DNA of 64,000 nt from Pseudomonas sp. DTU_2021_1001937_2_SI_NGA_ILE_001 (GTDB lineage: Bacteria > Pseudomonadota > Gammaproteobacteria > Pseudomonadales > Pseudomonadaceae), in NCBI RefSeq assembly GCF_032463525.1, contig NZ_CP135971.1:806001-870000 (forward strand), written 5' to 3'. Shown here piece after piece: positions 1 to 8,656 of the stretch. The stretch's first letter is position 1. Each line of letters opens with the position of its first letter. The notes under the pieces are model-generated. The model was not told the DNA's origin. It searched no databases and saw only the letters and a program-made list of their open reading frames with translations. The position numbers and the translations under genes are program-made.

Positions 1-882
1 GAACACCTGGCGCAGCACCTGCAGGTAGCGCTGGGCACCCAGGCCCAGGGGGCGGGACTTGATCCAGATCAGGTCGATCCACAGCCGCAGGCGGCTGGTC
101 ATGTTGTCGAAACGCACTTCGGCCAGGGTGCCGGCGTCGATCAGTGGCTGCACCAGCGGCTGCGGCAGGTAGGCCCAGCCCAGGCCGTTCTGCACCAGGT
201 CCAGAGTCGCCAGATAGCTGTCGGTCAACCAGATGCGCCGCGACAGCACCATGCGCGGCTCGGAGCCGGTGGGCTCGCCAGAGGCCACTATGATCTGGCG
301 CTGCTCGGCGAACTGCTCTTCCGCCAGTGGAACGCCATTGGCCTGGGCGGCGGGGTGGTTCGGCGCCACCACGGCGATCAGCAGTTGGCTGCCGGCTTCG
401 AGGAACGATTCGCGCTCGTCGATGCCCGGGCGTTCGAACACCAGCGCCAGTTGCACTTCGCCGTCATACAGCAACTGCACGGCTTCGGCTTGGGTCGCCG
501 AGCGCACTTCCACTTCCAGGGTCGGAAACTCCTGGGCCAGTACTTGCAATGGCTGGCTCCAGCGCCCGGTCTGCAGCTCCGGGGCCATGGCGATGCTCAG
601 GCGCTTTTCCAGCCCCTGGTGGATTTGCAGGGCCTGAGCGTCCAGCAGGTTGAGCTGGCAGATCACCTGGCGCGCCTGCGGCTCCAGGGCCAGGGCGGCG
701 CTGGTGGGCAGCGCCTTGCGCGTGGAGCGGTCGAACAGCACCAGATCCAGTTCGGCTTCGAGCTGGGCAATCGCCATGCTCACTGCCGAAGGGACCCGGC
801 CGAGTTTGCGCGCCGCCGCCGAGAAAGAGCCCTTTTCCAGCACCGCAAGGAAGATGGCCAGTGAGTCACTGGAGAACGCCAT
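1..882 (-). CDS. LysR-family transcriptional regulator (3' end beyond window)
   Basis: The minus-strand frame is open from an ATG at 882 to the window edge, so the C-terminus is missing. The N-terminus (MAFSSDSLAIFLAVLEKGSF) begins a LysR winged helix-turn-helix covering about residues 1-60, with the usual SFSAAARKLG...PSAVSMAIAQLE pattern. An effector-binding domain follows. The gene is divergent from the aldehyde dehydrogenase at 1042, the normal arrangement for a LysR activator and its target, so it probably controls that gene in response to a related metabolite. The inducer cannot be read from sequence. The family call is firm; the target is inferred. Confidence 0.9.
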   Translation of the reverse strand, partial: MAFSSDSLAIFLAVLEKGSFSAAARKLGRVPSAVSMAIAQLEAELDLVLFDRSTRKALPTSAALALEPQARQVICQLNLLDAQALQIHQGLEKRLSIAMAPELQTGRWSQPLQVLAQEFPTLEVEVRSATQAEAVQLLYDGEVQLALVFERPGIDERESFLEAGSQLLIAVVAPNHPAAQANGVPLAEEQFAEQRQIIVASGEPTGSEPRMVLSRRIWLTDSYLATLDLVQNGLGWAYLPQPLVQPLIDAGTLAEVRFDNMTSRLRLWIDLIWIKSRPLGLGAQRYLQVLRQVF

Positions 883-1041
883 TGTCAGAATTCCTGATGA
901 TGATCGACTGTTATTGACAGTAAATACGAGCATAGATTGGGCCTGCGCTACAACACGCTGCCCGAGGTGGAAGGCCGTCAGGTCGCTGCCAGCGAAGGCT
1001 TGCCTAAAAACGACAACGCACGTCCAAGCAAAGGTGATTCC
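883..1041. promoter_or_regulatory. Divergent LysR / patD promoter region
   Basis: This 159-bp gap separates the two divergent starts. It holds a CTGT-N5-ACAG dyad at 908-920 in an AT-richer patch, of the kind bound by LysR proteins, and an AAAGGTG ribosome-binding site at 1030-1036 for the dehydrogenase. Use of the dyad as an operator is inference. Confidence 0.4.
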
Positions 1042-2466
1042 ATGCAAACCAGGATGCTCATCAACGGCGAATTGCACGAAGGGGCCGCCGGCCCTCAACC
1101 GGTTTTCAACCCGTCGACCGCCGAGGTGCTGGTCCAGATTGCCGAGGCCAGCAGCGAACAGGTCAATCAGGCCGTGGAAGCGGCTGCGGCGGCGTTTCCC
1201 GGCTGGTCACAGAGCGCTCCCAAGGAACGTTCCGAAGTCCTGCTGCGCATCGCCGAGGTGATCGACCAGCATGCTGCGGAACTGGCGCGCCTGGAATCGA
1301 ACAACTGCGGCAAACCCTACAGCGCTGCGTTGAACGACGAACTGCCCGCCGTCGCCGATGTATTCCGTTACTTCGCCGGTGCCTGCCGCTGCATGAGCGG
1401 CATGGCGGCCGGTGAGTACCTGCCGGGTCATACGTCGATGATCCGCCGCGACGCCATCGGCGTCATCGCGTCCATTGCGCCATGGAACTACCCGCTGATG
1501 ATGCTGGCCTGGAAGATCGCTCCCGCGCTGGCCGCCGGCAACACGGTGGTGCTCAAGCCTTCGGAGCAGACCCCGCTGACCGCCCTGCGCCTGGGCGAGT
1601 TGCTCGCCGACGTGCTGCCGGCCGGGGTGCTGAACCTGGTCTTCGGGCGTGGCCCCAGCGTCGGCGTGCCGCTGACCCAGCACCCCAAGGTACGCATGGT
1701 TTCGCTGACCGGTTCCATCGCCACCGGCAGCCGCATCATCGCCAGCACCTCGGACGCGGTGAAGCGCATGCACATGGAATTGGGCGGCAAGGCACCGGTG
1801 CTGGTGTTCGACGACGCCGATGTCGACGAAACCGTGGCGGCGATCCGTGCCTTCGGTTTCTACAATGCCGGCCAGGACTGCACCGCGGCCTGCCGTATCT
1901 ACGTGCAGGATGCGATCTACGATGAGTTCGTCAACAAACTGGGCGAGGCAGTCAGCAGCCTGCAGCTGGGTCTGCAGGATGACCCGCAGACCGAGCTGGG
2001 GCCGCTGATCACCGAGCAGCACCGGGAGCGCGTGGCCGGCTTCGTCGAGCGGGCGCTGGCATTGCCGCACACTCGCCTGGTCACCGGTGGCAAGGTGGCC
2101 GACCGCCCGGGCTTTTTCTTCGAACCGACGGTGATCGCCGATGCCCGGCAGGGCGACGAGATCGTTCAGCACGAAGTGTTCGGCCCGGTGGTTTCGGTCA
2201 CCCGCTTCAGCGACGAGGCGCAGGCACTGGCCTGGGCCAACGATTCGAACTACGGCCTGGCGTCGTCGGTGTGGACCCGCGACGTGGGCCGGGCACACCG
2301 CCTGAGTGCGCAGCTGCAGTACGGCTGCACCTGGGTGAATACGCATTTCATGCTGGTCAGCGAAATGCCGCATGGCGGCCAGAAGTATTCGGGCTATGGC
2401 AAGGACATGTCCATGTACGGCCTGGAAGACTACACCGCGATCCGTCATGTGATGTTCAAGCACTGA
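1042..2466 (+). CDS. patD: Gamma-aminobutyraldehyde dehydrogenase (PatD-like ALDH)
   Basis: This is a 474-residue NAD(P)-dependent aldehyde dehydrogenase, the same length as Escherichia coli PatD (YdcW) and similar to it throughout as I recall that sequence, including the C-terminal [17 protein letters not shown] block. The general-base Glu is about residue 246 (MELGGKAP) and the nucleophile Cys about 280 (GQDCTAACR). The family oxidises 4-aminobutanal to GABA in putrescine breakdown. The frame stays open upstream to 937, but ATG 1042 has a ribosome-binding site and gives the family length. The neighbouring kinase-phospholyase makes another amino-aldehyde substrate possible. A terminator follows. 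Confidence 0.85.
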   Translation: MQTRMLINGELHEGAAGPQPVFNPSTAEVLVQIAEASSEQVNQAVEAAAAAFPGWSQSAPKERSEVLLRIAEVIDQHAAELARLESNNCGKPYSAALNDELPAVADVFRYFAGACRCMSGMAAGEYLPGHTSMIRRDAIGVIASIAPWNYPLMMLAWKIAPALAAGNTVVLKPSEQTPLTALRLGELLADVLPAGVLNLVFGRGPSVGVPLTQHPKVRMVSLTGSIATGSRIIASTSDAVKRMHMELGGKAPVLVFDDADVDETVAAIRAFGFYNAGQDCTAACRIYVQDAIYDEFVNKLGEAVSSLQLGLQDDPQTELGPLITEQHRERVAGFVERALALPHTRLVTGGKVADRPGFFFEPTVIADARQGDEIVQHEVFGPVVSVTRFSDEAQALAWANDSNYGLASSVWTRDVGRAHRLSAQLQYGCTWVNTHFMLVSEMPHGGQKYSGYGKDMSMYGLEDYTAIRHVMFKH

Positions 2467-2484
2467 GTCGCTAGCGCGTTAACG

Positions 2485-2521
2485 CACAAAGCCCGGGCAT
2501 CTGTCCCGGGCTTTGTGTTTT
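2485..2521 (+). terminator. Rho-independent terminator after patD
   Basis: A 13-bp perfect stem (CACAAAGCCCGGG / CCCGGGCTTTGTG) with a 7-nt loop is followed by a short T run. It lies between patD and the converging kinase-phospholyase gene, so it may act on both strands. Confidence 0.85.
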
Positions 2522-2593
2522 CGGGTTCACCTCGATGAGGTACTGGCTTGGTGGTCCGAGGTTTCGCCCCGCCCTACGGCGAGGCGCCCTCGC

Positions 2594-5551
2594 TCAGGCA
2601 TACAGGTCGTGGGACAGGACCTGGTCGATGCTGTCGACGAAGTAGTCCACGCTTTCCCGTGTGGTGCACATCGGCGGCTTGATCTTGAGGATGTTCAGGT
2701 AGTCGCCGGTCGGCTGCATGAAGATCCCCAGGTCGCGCAGGCGGTTGCACAGCAGGGTGGTTTCCTCGGTGGCCGGCTCCAGGGTCTGGCGGTCGCGCAC
2801 CAGCTCCAGGCCCAGGTAGAAGCCCGAGCCATGCGCTGCGCCGCAGATGGGGTGTTTGTCGACCAGGCCTTCGAGGCGCGACTTGAAGTAGCGGCCTACG
2901 TCGCGGGCGTTGTCCCACAGGCCTTCGTCGCGCATCACATCCAGCACCGCGATGCCGATACGGCAGCTCACCGGGCTGCCGCCGGCAGAGGAGAAGAAAT
3001 AGCCCTCCGCTTCCAGCGCTTCGGCGATCTCGCGGCGGGTGATCACCACCCCCAGCGGCTGGCCGTTGCCCATGCCCTTGGCCATGGTGATGATGTCCGG
3101 CACCACGCCCTGTTGTTCGAAACCCCAGAAATGTTCGCCGAGGCGGCCGTAGCCGACCTGCACCTCGTCGGCGATGCACACGCCGCCACGGCTCCGCACC
3201 TGGGCATAGACCTCCTGCAGGTAACCGTCGGGCAGGGCGATGCCGCCGGCATTGCCGTAAACCGGCTCGCAGATGAACCCGGCCAACTGGCGGCCGGCGC
3301 TGTCGATGGCGTCCAGCTTGGCATGCACGTCGCGCAGGTAGCCGGCGGCACTGTCGGCGCCGCGGTAGCGGCCACGGAAGGTGTTCGGCGCTTCTACCGG
3401 GTGCACCCATTCCGGCCGGGTTTCCAGGGCCTGCGGGTTGTCGGCGATGGAGGTGGAAATCGCATCGGTCGCCACCGACCAGCCGTGATAGGCCTCCAGC
3501 ACGCTGAGCATGTCGCGCCCGCCGCTGAACGCCCAGGCCAGGCGGATAGCCAGGTCATCGGCCTCGGTGCCGCTGTTGACCAGGAACACTCGGTCGAAGC
3601 CTGGTGGGGCCAGTTCCAGCAGGCGCTCGGAGAACTCGGCGATGGCTGCGTAGTGGAAGCGCGAGTTGGTATTGAGCAGCGACCACTGGCGTGCCGACTC
3701 GGCGACCATGCGCGGATGGCCGTGGCCGAGCACGGCGACGTTGTTGAGCATGTCCAGGTACGAGCGGCCCTGCATGTCGATCAGGTAGTTGCGCCAGCCG
3801 CGCTCGATGTGCGGCGGCTGGGCGTAATAGTGCTTCTGCGAACGGGCGAAGCTGGCGTCACGACGAGCCAGCAGCGCCTGCGGGTCGGGCAGCGGCGCGG
3901 CGTCGCAGTCGAAGCCCAGCAGCGCCTGGGGCGAAGGGCACAGGGTCAGCCACACCGGCGCATGCGATGGCACGGCAAAGAACGGCGGTTGCAGTTCGGT
4001 GTCCAGGCACAGTTGCACACTCAGCAGGGGACCGGTGGTGCCCAGCGGTTGCCCGGCGGCGATGGGCTGGCCGTGTTCCGGTTGCTGCTCCAGGCCACCG
4101 AACCACAGGCTCCAGTGCGCGGTACGCAGCGCGCTGCGGCCGTTTTCGCCCTGTACCCAATGCCCGGCCTGCGGCGCCACTACGGCATTGCCGGGGGCAA
4201 TGTGCAGCTCCACGCCCAAAGCGCAGGTGGCCGGCTCGTCAGTACGGTCGATGTGGGTCTGCGACAGGCGATACTCACCGTGCAGCGTGCAGCTCGGCGC
4301 GGGTTGGGCCAGCAGCAGGTCCTGGTCGAAACCGGGACGCTCCCAGTTGCCGGCCTCGTAGTGGCGGCTGAGCACGCCGAGGTCCAGGCGGTTGACGGCC
4401 TGGCCGGCCAGCGCGGGCAGCAGCGCAGCGCCGGTCAACTCGACGCTTTCAGGGCGCTGTCCGGCGGCCATGAGGATGGCGTTTTCCATGAGGGAGAAAG
4501 GCACCGCCATGGCCGTGCGCAGGATTTCCCATTCATGCACGATGTTGGTCTGCGTGTATTGGTTGCCGGGGTCGACCGCCAGTTGTTGCTCGCTGCTGAG
4601 CACCAGGATCACCGCACGGTTGATGATCATCGGCCACAGTGCGCGCAGCTCTTGTTCCTTGAGCGGGTTGATGGCCTGGTAGGCCTCGACGGCCGGCAGG
4701 ATACGCAGCGGGTCGCCGCCCACATGGTGCAGCAGCGCGGCGCAGGTGACCGACAGGTCGGCGATGCGCCAGCTGTGGCACAGATCACCGAAGTCGATGA
4801 CACCGCTCAGTTGCCATTGGTACTCGGCATCGCGCTGCCAGACCACGTTGTCATCGGTCACATCCAGATGTACCGCCTGCACCGGCAGGTGTGCGAGCAG
4901 CGGTTGCAGCTTGCTGGCGGCCAGCTGTGCGGCGCTTTCGACGTGCTGGCGTCGCTCGGGGTCCTGAACCACTGGCAACAGATCGGCGATCACGGCACTG
5001 GCGTGTCGGGGGTCCCACTGCAGGGTTCGCTCCAGCCCAGGGTGCTGGAAACCGGCCAGGGCGACATCGAGGCGCGCGCACAGGCTGCCGAGTTCGGCCA
5101 TCAGGCGCGGTTCCAGGTGTTTGATACGGGTCACTGGCTGGCCTTCGAGGAACTCCAGCAGTCGTGCGCGCAGGCTCTGCCCGCCGTATTCGACGCTCAG
5201 CAGGGTCTGCCCGTCGTTCGCGTTGCGCACCGCCGCCACCGGCAAGCCCTGTTCACGCAGGTACGCCAGTGCCGCATGCTGCGCCTCGATCTCGACTTGC
5301 GCGTAGCTGGCGTGGCAGACCTTGAGCACATGGCGCCCCTGGGCGGTGTCGACACGGAAGTTCAGGTCCTGCTGGCTGCCCAGCGGGGTCAGTTGCGCCT
5401 CGATGCAATAGTGCGTGCGCAGCAGGTCGCAGGCCTGGCTCTCATCGAGTTGCGGCGATGGCAGCGAAGCGCGCTCGCGCAAGGCATCGAGTACCTGCGC
5501 TGAATGGGCGCTGGAAATGAGGGAATCTGGACTTTCTTGTTGAAGGGGCAT
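2594..5551 (-). CDS. Kinase / M23-like / class III aminotransferase fusion (putative amino-alcohol kinase-phospholyase)
   Basis: The protein has about 985 residues and three parts. Residues 20-330 are an aminoglycoside-phosphotransferase-fold kinase with a Brenner-type HLDVTDDN motif near 228 and an IDFGD magnesium motif near 251. Residues 420-525 resemble a degenerate LytM/M23 peptidase domain. From about 560 there is a class III PLP enzyme with IADEVQVGYGR, Schiff-base lysine near 825 (MAKGMGNG) and a LKIKPPMC C-terminal motif. The last part looks like mammalian AGXT2L1/AGXT2L2, which are ammoniophospholyases acting on phosphoethanolamine and phosphohydroxylysine. I infer phosphorylation followed by elimination to an aldehyde, ammonia and phosphate. 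ATG 5551 has GGTGGAG upstream; a GTG at 5560 is also possible. A plain transaminase role cannot be excluded. Confidence 0.8.
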   Translation of the reverse strand: MPLQQESPDSLISSAHSAQVLDALRERASLPSPQLDESQACDLLRTHYCIEAQLTPLGSQQDLNFRVDTAQGRHVLKVCHASYAQVEIEAQHAALAYLREQGLPVAAVRNANDGQTLLSVEYGGQSLRARLLEFLEGQPVTRIKHLEPRLMAELGSLCARLDVALAGFQHPGLERTLQWDPRHASAVIADLLPVVQDPERRQHVESAAQLAASKLQPLLAHLPVQAVHLDVTDDNVVWQRDAEYQWQLSGVIDFGDLCHSWRIADLSVTCAALLHHVGGDPLRILPAVEAYQAINPLKEQELRALWPMIINRAVILVLSSEQQLAVDPGNQYTQTNIVHEWEILRTAMAVPFSLMENAILMAAGQRPESVELTGAALLPALAGQAVNRLDLGVLSRHYEAGNWERPGFDQDLLLAQPAPSCTLHGEYRLSQTHIDRTDEPATCALGVELHIAPGNAVVAPQAGHWVQGENGRSALRTAHWSLWFGGLEQQPEHGQPIAAGQPLGTTGPLLSVQLCLDTELQPPFFAVPSHAPVWLTLCPSPQALLGFDCDAAPLPDPQALLARRDASFARSQKHYYAQPPHIERGWRNYLIDMQGRSYLDMLNNVAVLGHGHPRMVAESARQWSLLNTNSRFHYAAIAEFSERLLELAPPGFDRVFLVNSGTEADDLAIRLAWAFSGGRDMLSVLEAYHGWSVATDAISTSIADNPQALETRPEWVHPVEAPNTFRGRYRGADSAAGYLRDVHAKLDAIDSAGRQLAGFICEPVYGNAGGIALPDGYLQEVYAQVRSRGGVCIADEVQVGYGRLGEHFWGFEQQGVVPDIITMAKGMGNGQPLGVVITRREIAEALEAEGYFFSSAGGSPVSCRIGIAVLDVMRDEGLWDNARDVGRYFKSRLEGLVDKHPICGAAHGSGFYLGLELVRDRQTLEPATEETTLLCNRLRDLGIFMQPTGDYLNILKIKPPMCTTRESVDYFVDSIDQVLSHDLYA

Positions 5552-5605
5552 GGGCTCCACCGATCTGTCGTGCAGTTGATGGAGCGCACTCTATTTCCGC
5601 TTAAC

Positions 5606-5645
5606 CTGATGAAAAAAGTTGATTGTCGTCAGAAAAACTGATGAA
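5606..5645. promoter_or_regulatory. AT-rich divergent promoter with repeated CTGATGAA
   Basis: Between the kinase-phospholyase start (5551) and the GntR gene (5712) lies an AT-rich patch. It carries the octamer CTGATGAA twice, at 5606-5613 and 5638-5645, exactly 32 bp apart (about three helical turns). It is a reasonable candidate operator for the adjacent GntR protein. Confidence 0.35.
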
Positions 5646-5711
5646 TCCACCTTCAGTCATGTGTCGCCCCCCGCCAATCCTCTATGGCATTCCCGGCAGG
5701 AAACCCCGATC

Positions 5712-6437
5712 ATGGCGGGCATCCCTCCGCTACACGAGCTGTCGATGAATTACCCCATTCAGGACCTGAACCACGCCTACCTGGGCAACGGCATCTACGG
5801 CCTGCTGCGCGAGGCGCTGATCACCGGGCGCTTCCAGCCGGATGACCGGCTGCGCATCCGTGACCTGGCCGAGCAACTGGGCACCAGCGTCACCCCCGTG
5901 CGCGATGCGATTCTCAAGCTGGCCAAGGAACAGGCCCTGGTGCTCAAGACCCCACGTGATATCCGTGTGCCGGTGCTGTCGCTGGAGCAATACCTGGAAA
6001 TCCGCAGCATCCGCCTGGCCCTCGAAGGCCTGGCAGCGGAGACCGCCGCCGCAAGGGTCGGCGATGCACAGCTGCAGGCGCTGGAGCGCAATATCCTCGA
6101 CAACCTCGCCGCCATCCGCAGCAACGACCTGGGCGCCGCGCTGAAGCTTAACCAGGCCTTTCATTTTTCCCTGGCCGAGATCGCCTGCATGCCGTTGCTG
6201 GCCGGTTTCCTCGACAGCCTGTGGATGCGCACCGGGCCGTTGATTGCCCGCGCCTACGGCAATTTCGGCGAACACATCGCCGTGGACCATCACTGGGAAG
6301 TGCTGCATGCCTTGCAACACCACGACGGGCCGGCGGCCCGCCAGGCAATCTGCGCCGACATCATGGACGGCAATGCCAAGATGATCGTCTATATCGAAGG
6401 GACCGCCGCTACCCCGCCTGAGCACCTGAGCACCTGA
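5712..6437 (+). CDS. GntR-family (FCD-type) transcriptional regulator
   Basis: A protein of about 241 residues with an N-terminal winged helix (DRLRIRDLAEQLGTSVTPVR, about residues 35-75) and a helical FCD ligand-binding domain. The domain has the expected metal/ligand-site histidines in NQAFHFSLAE and in VDHHWEVL. It is divergent from the kinase-phospholyase gene and is its likely regulator. The open frame extends up to 5619, but ATG 5712 has an AGGAAA element upstream and an in-frame ATG at 5745 is also usable. The C-terminal residues PEHLST and the stop codon lie inside an 8-bp tandem repeat. Confidence 0.87.
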   Translation: MAGIPPLHELSMNYPIQDLNHAYLGNGIYGLLREALITGRFQPDDRLRIRDLAEQLGTSVTPVRDAILKLAKEQALVLKTPRDIRVPVLSLEQYLEIRSIRLALEGLAAETAAARVGDAQLQALERNILDNLAAIRSNDLGAALKLNQAFHFSLAEIACMPLLAGFLDSLWMRTGPLIARAYGNFGEHIAVDHHWEVLHALQHHDGPAARQAICADIMDGNAKMIVYIEGTAATPPEHLST

Positions 6438-6456
6438 GCACCTGAGCACCTGAGCA
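6421..6456. repeat. 8-bp tandem repeat (AGCACCTG)n across the GntR stop codon
   Basis: Four full copies of AGCACCTG and a partial fifth run without interruption. They encode the last residues and TGA of the GntR gene and extend into the short gap before the converging hydrolase. The unit is not a multiple of three, so copy-number change shifts the reading frame. Confidence 0.9.
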
Positions 6457-6466
6457 GGGCCGCGCC

Positions 6467-7216
6467 TCACAGTCCGGCGGCGAACGCCAGCATCAGGGCA
6501 GCCAGCGCCTGTGGCGTCTGCAGCGGCATCAAGTGGCCGGCACCCTGGATCAGCTCGATACGCCCTTCGGGGAAATGCGCCAGGGTGGTCCTGGCCTGTT
6601 CGTCCGGGCCGGGCACCTGTTGGTCGTCAGCGCCACACACTAGCAGCACGGGATAGGGCAGGCTGCCGATCCGTGCGCTCCAGTCTTCCCGGCTGCCCTG
6701 GTCGACCCAGGCTTTCCAGGCCTGCAGATTGACCTGCCGCGCATCGCCGATGGCCACTTCACGCAGCGCTTGCGGCAACGGATGGAAGCTCGACTCATCG
6801 ACGAAGGCTTCGGCCTGTTCCCGGGAGCGGTCGTAGGCGCGCTGGCGGTCGCGGTCGGCCTCGCTCATCGGCTGCGGGCCAGGCGGCGAGGGCGCAACCA
6901 GAATCAACCCGGCCAGATAATCCGGCCGACGCGCCGCCAGCACCACCGCCACCTTACCGGTCATCGAGTGGCCGACCAGGATGCAGCGCTTCAGGCCGGC
7001 GGCGCGGATACTTTCATCGACCCGGTCGGCCATCTCCGTGACGCTGTAGCCGGGCACTTCGGCAGAGTCGCCGAAACCGGGCGTATCGAGGGCCAGGCAG
7101 TGATGCCGCCGGTCGAGAAAGGGTACGGCGGCCGACCAGGTTCGGTGCGAACCGCCGAGGAAATGCATGAGCACGAACGCGGGCGAACCCTGGCCTTGCT
7201 GACTGTTGGCTAACAT
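6467..7216 (-). CDS. Alpha/beta-fold hydrolase
   Basis: A 249-residue hydrolase with a clear triad: nucleophile Ser in VGHSMTGK (about residue 84), acid Asp in VCGADDQQVP, and His in GAGHLMP near the end. The oxyanion region reads MHFLGGSHRTW. It belongs to the large esterase/haloperoxidase-type group, and the substrate cannot be deduced. It converges on the GntR gene with about 29 bp between the stops, so it need not belong to the amino-alcohol locus. Confidence 0.85.
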   Translation of the reverse strand: MLANSQQGQGSPAFVLMHFLGGSHRTWSAAVPFLDRRHHCLALDTPGFGDSAEVPGYSVTEMADRVDESIRAAGLKRCILVGHSMTGKVAVVLAARRPDYLAGLILVAPSPPGPQPMSEADRDRQRAYDRSREQAEAFVDESSFHPLPQALREVAIGDARQVNLQAWKAWVDQGSREDWSARIGSLPYPVLLVCGADDQQVPGPDEQARTTLAHFPEGRIELIQGAGHLMPLQTPQALAALMLAFAAGL

Positions 7217-7319
7217 GAAGGAGACCCCGGTGAGCTTTTGCTATGGAGAGCCACCGGGACCCTGAGTTTCATTTTTCTTTCGTCGGCGGCGTGGCCTGTA
7301 TCCCGCCAGAGAGCCCAGC

Positions 7320-7817
7320 ATGTCCCCCGAAAAGATCGTTACTTACCTCAAGGATCATGATCTCTACCTGACCACAGCCGAGTCGTGTACCGCCGGGCGT
7401 ATCGTGGCCATGCTTGCCGAAGTCCCGCAGTGCGGAGAAATACTGGAGAGCGGCTATGTGGTCTATTCGCCACACGCCAAGCAACGCTTGCTTGGGGTCA
7501 GCATGCATACCGTAGAGCAATTCAACCTGACCAGCGTCGAAGTGGCCCGGGAAATGGCCGTTGGCGCGTTACGCGACAGCCCGGCCAACGTGGTCATCGC
7601 CACCACCGGCTTGTGCGGCGGTGAGGATGTCGACGGTATACCCGCCGGCACGGTCTGTTTCGCCTGGGGCTTCCTGCATGGCGGTCGTCAGGCGGTGTTC
7701 ACCCGCCGGCGGCGTTTCTTCGGTGATCGCCACGCCTTGCAGACTCAGGCGGCCCTGTATGCCCTGGAGCAACTGCCGGCGTTTCATCGTCGCATGCTCG
7801 CTGGGGAGTCCGCCTGA
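7320..7817 (+). CDS. CinA C-terminal-type nicotinamide-nucleotide amidohydrolase
   Basis: A 165-residue stand-alone CinA-C (PncC-type) domain with the family motifs TAESCTAGRI at residues 19-28, GYVVYSP near 46 and TTGLCGGEDVDGIPAGTV near 95. Family members deamidate NMN to nicotinate mononucleotide in the pyridine nucleotide cycle. The usual glycine-rich TGIAGPGGG segment is altered here to TGLCGGEDVDG. This looks like a second, divergent paralogue rather than the recA-linked housekeeping copy, so the activity is uncertain. Confidence 0.8.
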   Translation: MSPEKIVTYLKDHDLYLTTAESCTAGRIVAMLAEVPQCGEILESGYVVYSPHAKQRLLGVSMHTVEQFNLTSVEVAREMAVGALRDSPANVVIATTGLCGGEDVDGIPAGTVCFAWGFLHGGRQAVFTRRRRFFGDRHALQTQAALYALEQLPAFHRRMLAGESA

Positions 7818-7904
7818 AGACCGGCGGCTCCCTCAGCCAGTCGGGCAAGGGCGCCTGCCGCGCCCTGAGGTTTTCCTGGCCGGTACGGTCCAGCTGGAGT
7901 GGAC

Positions 7905-8453
7905 TCAATCAGTCTTGCGCCACACCAGGTCGCGGGTGTCGTACCCCTGGTCGCGGGCGATCTGCAGCAGGTGGTTGCGGGTTTCGTCGGTGACCGCTTC
8001 AGTGCGTGACAGCAGCCACAGGTACTTGCGGTTCGGATGGCCGACCAGCGCCACGCGGTAATCCTGGTCGTGGTACAGCACCCAGTACTGGCCTTTGGTC
8101 AGGCCGGGAAACAGGCGGCTGAACCAGTTATCGAAGCGCACCCACAGCTTGTCGGTACGTCCGGCCTGTTGCGGTTCGGCGACGCCCTGGACCTCGTTGG
8201 TCTGGCCGTCTTCTTCGCGGCAGCGGTTGGTCACGTCGATCTTGCCGTCGGCACGCAGGCCGTAATGGGCCTCGGACTGCACGCACTTGCGCTGGAAGAA
8301 CATCGGCAGGCGCGCCAGCTCGTACCAGGTGCCCTGGTAGCGCTGCAGGTCGACCTGCATGGTCGTCGGCTGGTTGCTGTCGTCGCCAGACCCGGCACAA
8401 CCCGCCAGGGTCAGCAGCAGGCAGGAACACAACAGGGTGGTACGCATCTTCAT
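7905..8453 (-). CDS. blc: Outer-membrane lipocalin (Blc family)
   Basis: A 182-residue lipoprotein. ATG 8453 follows AGGAGG at five bases, and the signal peptide ends in the lipobox LTLAGC. The mature part opens with the lipocalin GTWYE motif, continues with FFQRKCVQ and KLWVRF, and ends with the bacterial Blc-type LLSRTEAVTDE segment. Blc proteins bind fatty acids or lysophospholipids at the outer membrane. The gene is divergent from the photolyase unit and shares its promoter region, so joint control by light or stress is plausible. Confidence 0.88.
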   Translation of the reverse strand: MKMRTTLLCSCLLLTLAGCAGSGDDSNQPTTMQVDLQRYQGTWYELARLPMFFQRKCVQSEAHYGLRADGKIDVTNRCREEDGQTNEVQGVAEPQQAGRTDKLWVRFDNWFSRLFPGLTKGQYWVLYHDQDYRVALVGHPNRKYLWLLSRTEAVTDETRNHLLQIARDQGYDTRDLVWRKTD

Positions 8454-8537
8454 CTCAACCTCCTGGAGAGTCGCAGCGCTCAGCGCGTTCAGGCATTGGA
8501 GGTCGGTGCCGCGTAAAAGTTGAAGAAAATGCACCGG

Positions 8538-8620
8538 CATCTGCAATAAATCCTGTACGCAGAAACTTGTTTGTACAATTATTGTCTCCCGGTCTATACC
8601 CGCACATTGCGTCTTACTCG
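8538..8620. promoter_or_regulatory. Divergent blc / photolyase promoter with TTGTACAA palindrome
   Basis: The intergenic region holds the perfect 8-bp palindrome TTGTACAA at 8571-8578. A second TGTAC occurs near 8554, and a TCTATACC -10-like element lies at 8593-8600. Such spacing suits a MerR/LitR-type light-responsive promoter, which is known to control photolyase genes in pseudomonads. No such regulator is encoded nearby, so this is inference. Confidence 0.35.
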
Positions 8621-8656
8621 GCCAAACGGCTTGCCTGAACGCTTGGAGGTCTTTCC

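Noticed and set aside
1207..2463. A 418-codon minus-strand open frame opposite patD
   Set aside because: It mirrors the codon periodicity of patD, has a low-complexity translation without family motifs, and has no ribosome-binding site.
2513..5503. A 996-codon plus-strand open frame opposite the kinase-phospholyase gene
   Set aside because: It is the antisense shadow of a GC-rich gene; the minus-strand protein has clear catalytic motifs and this one has none.
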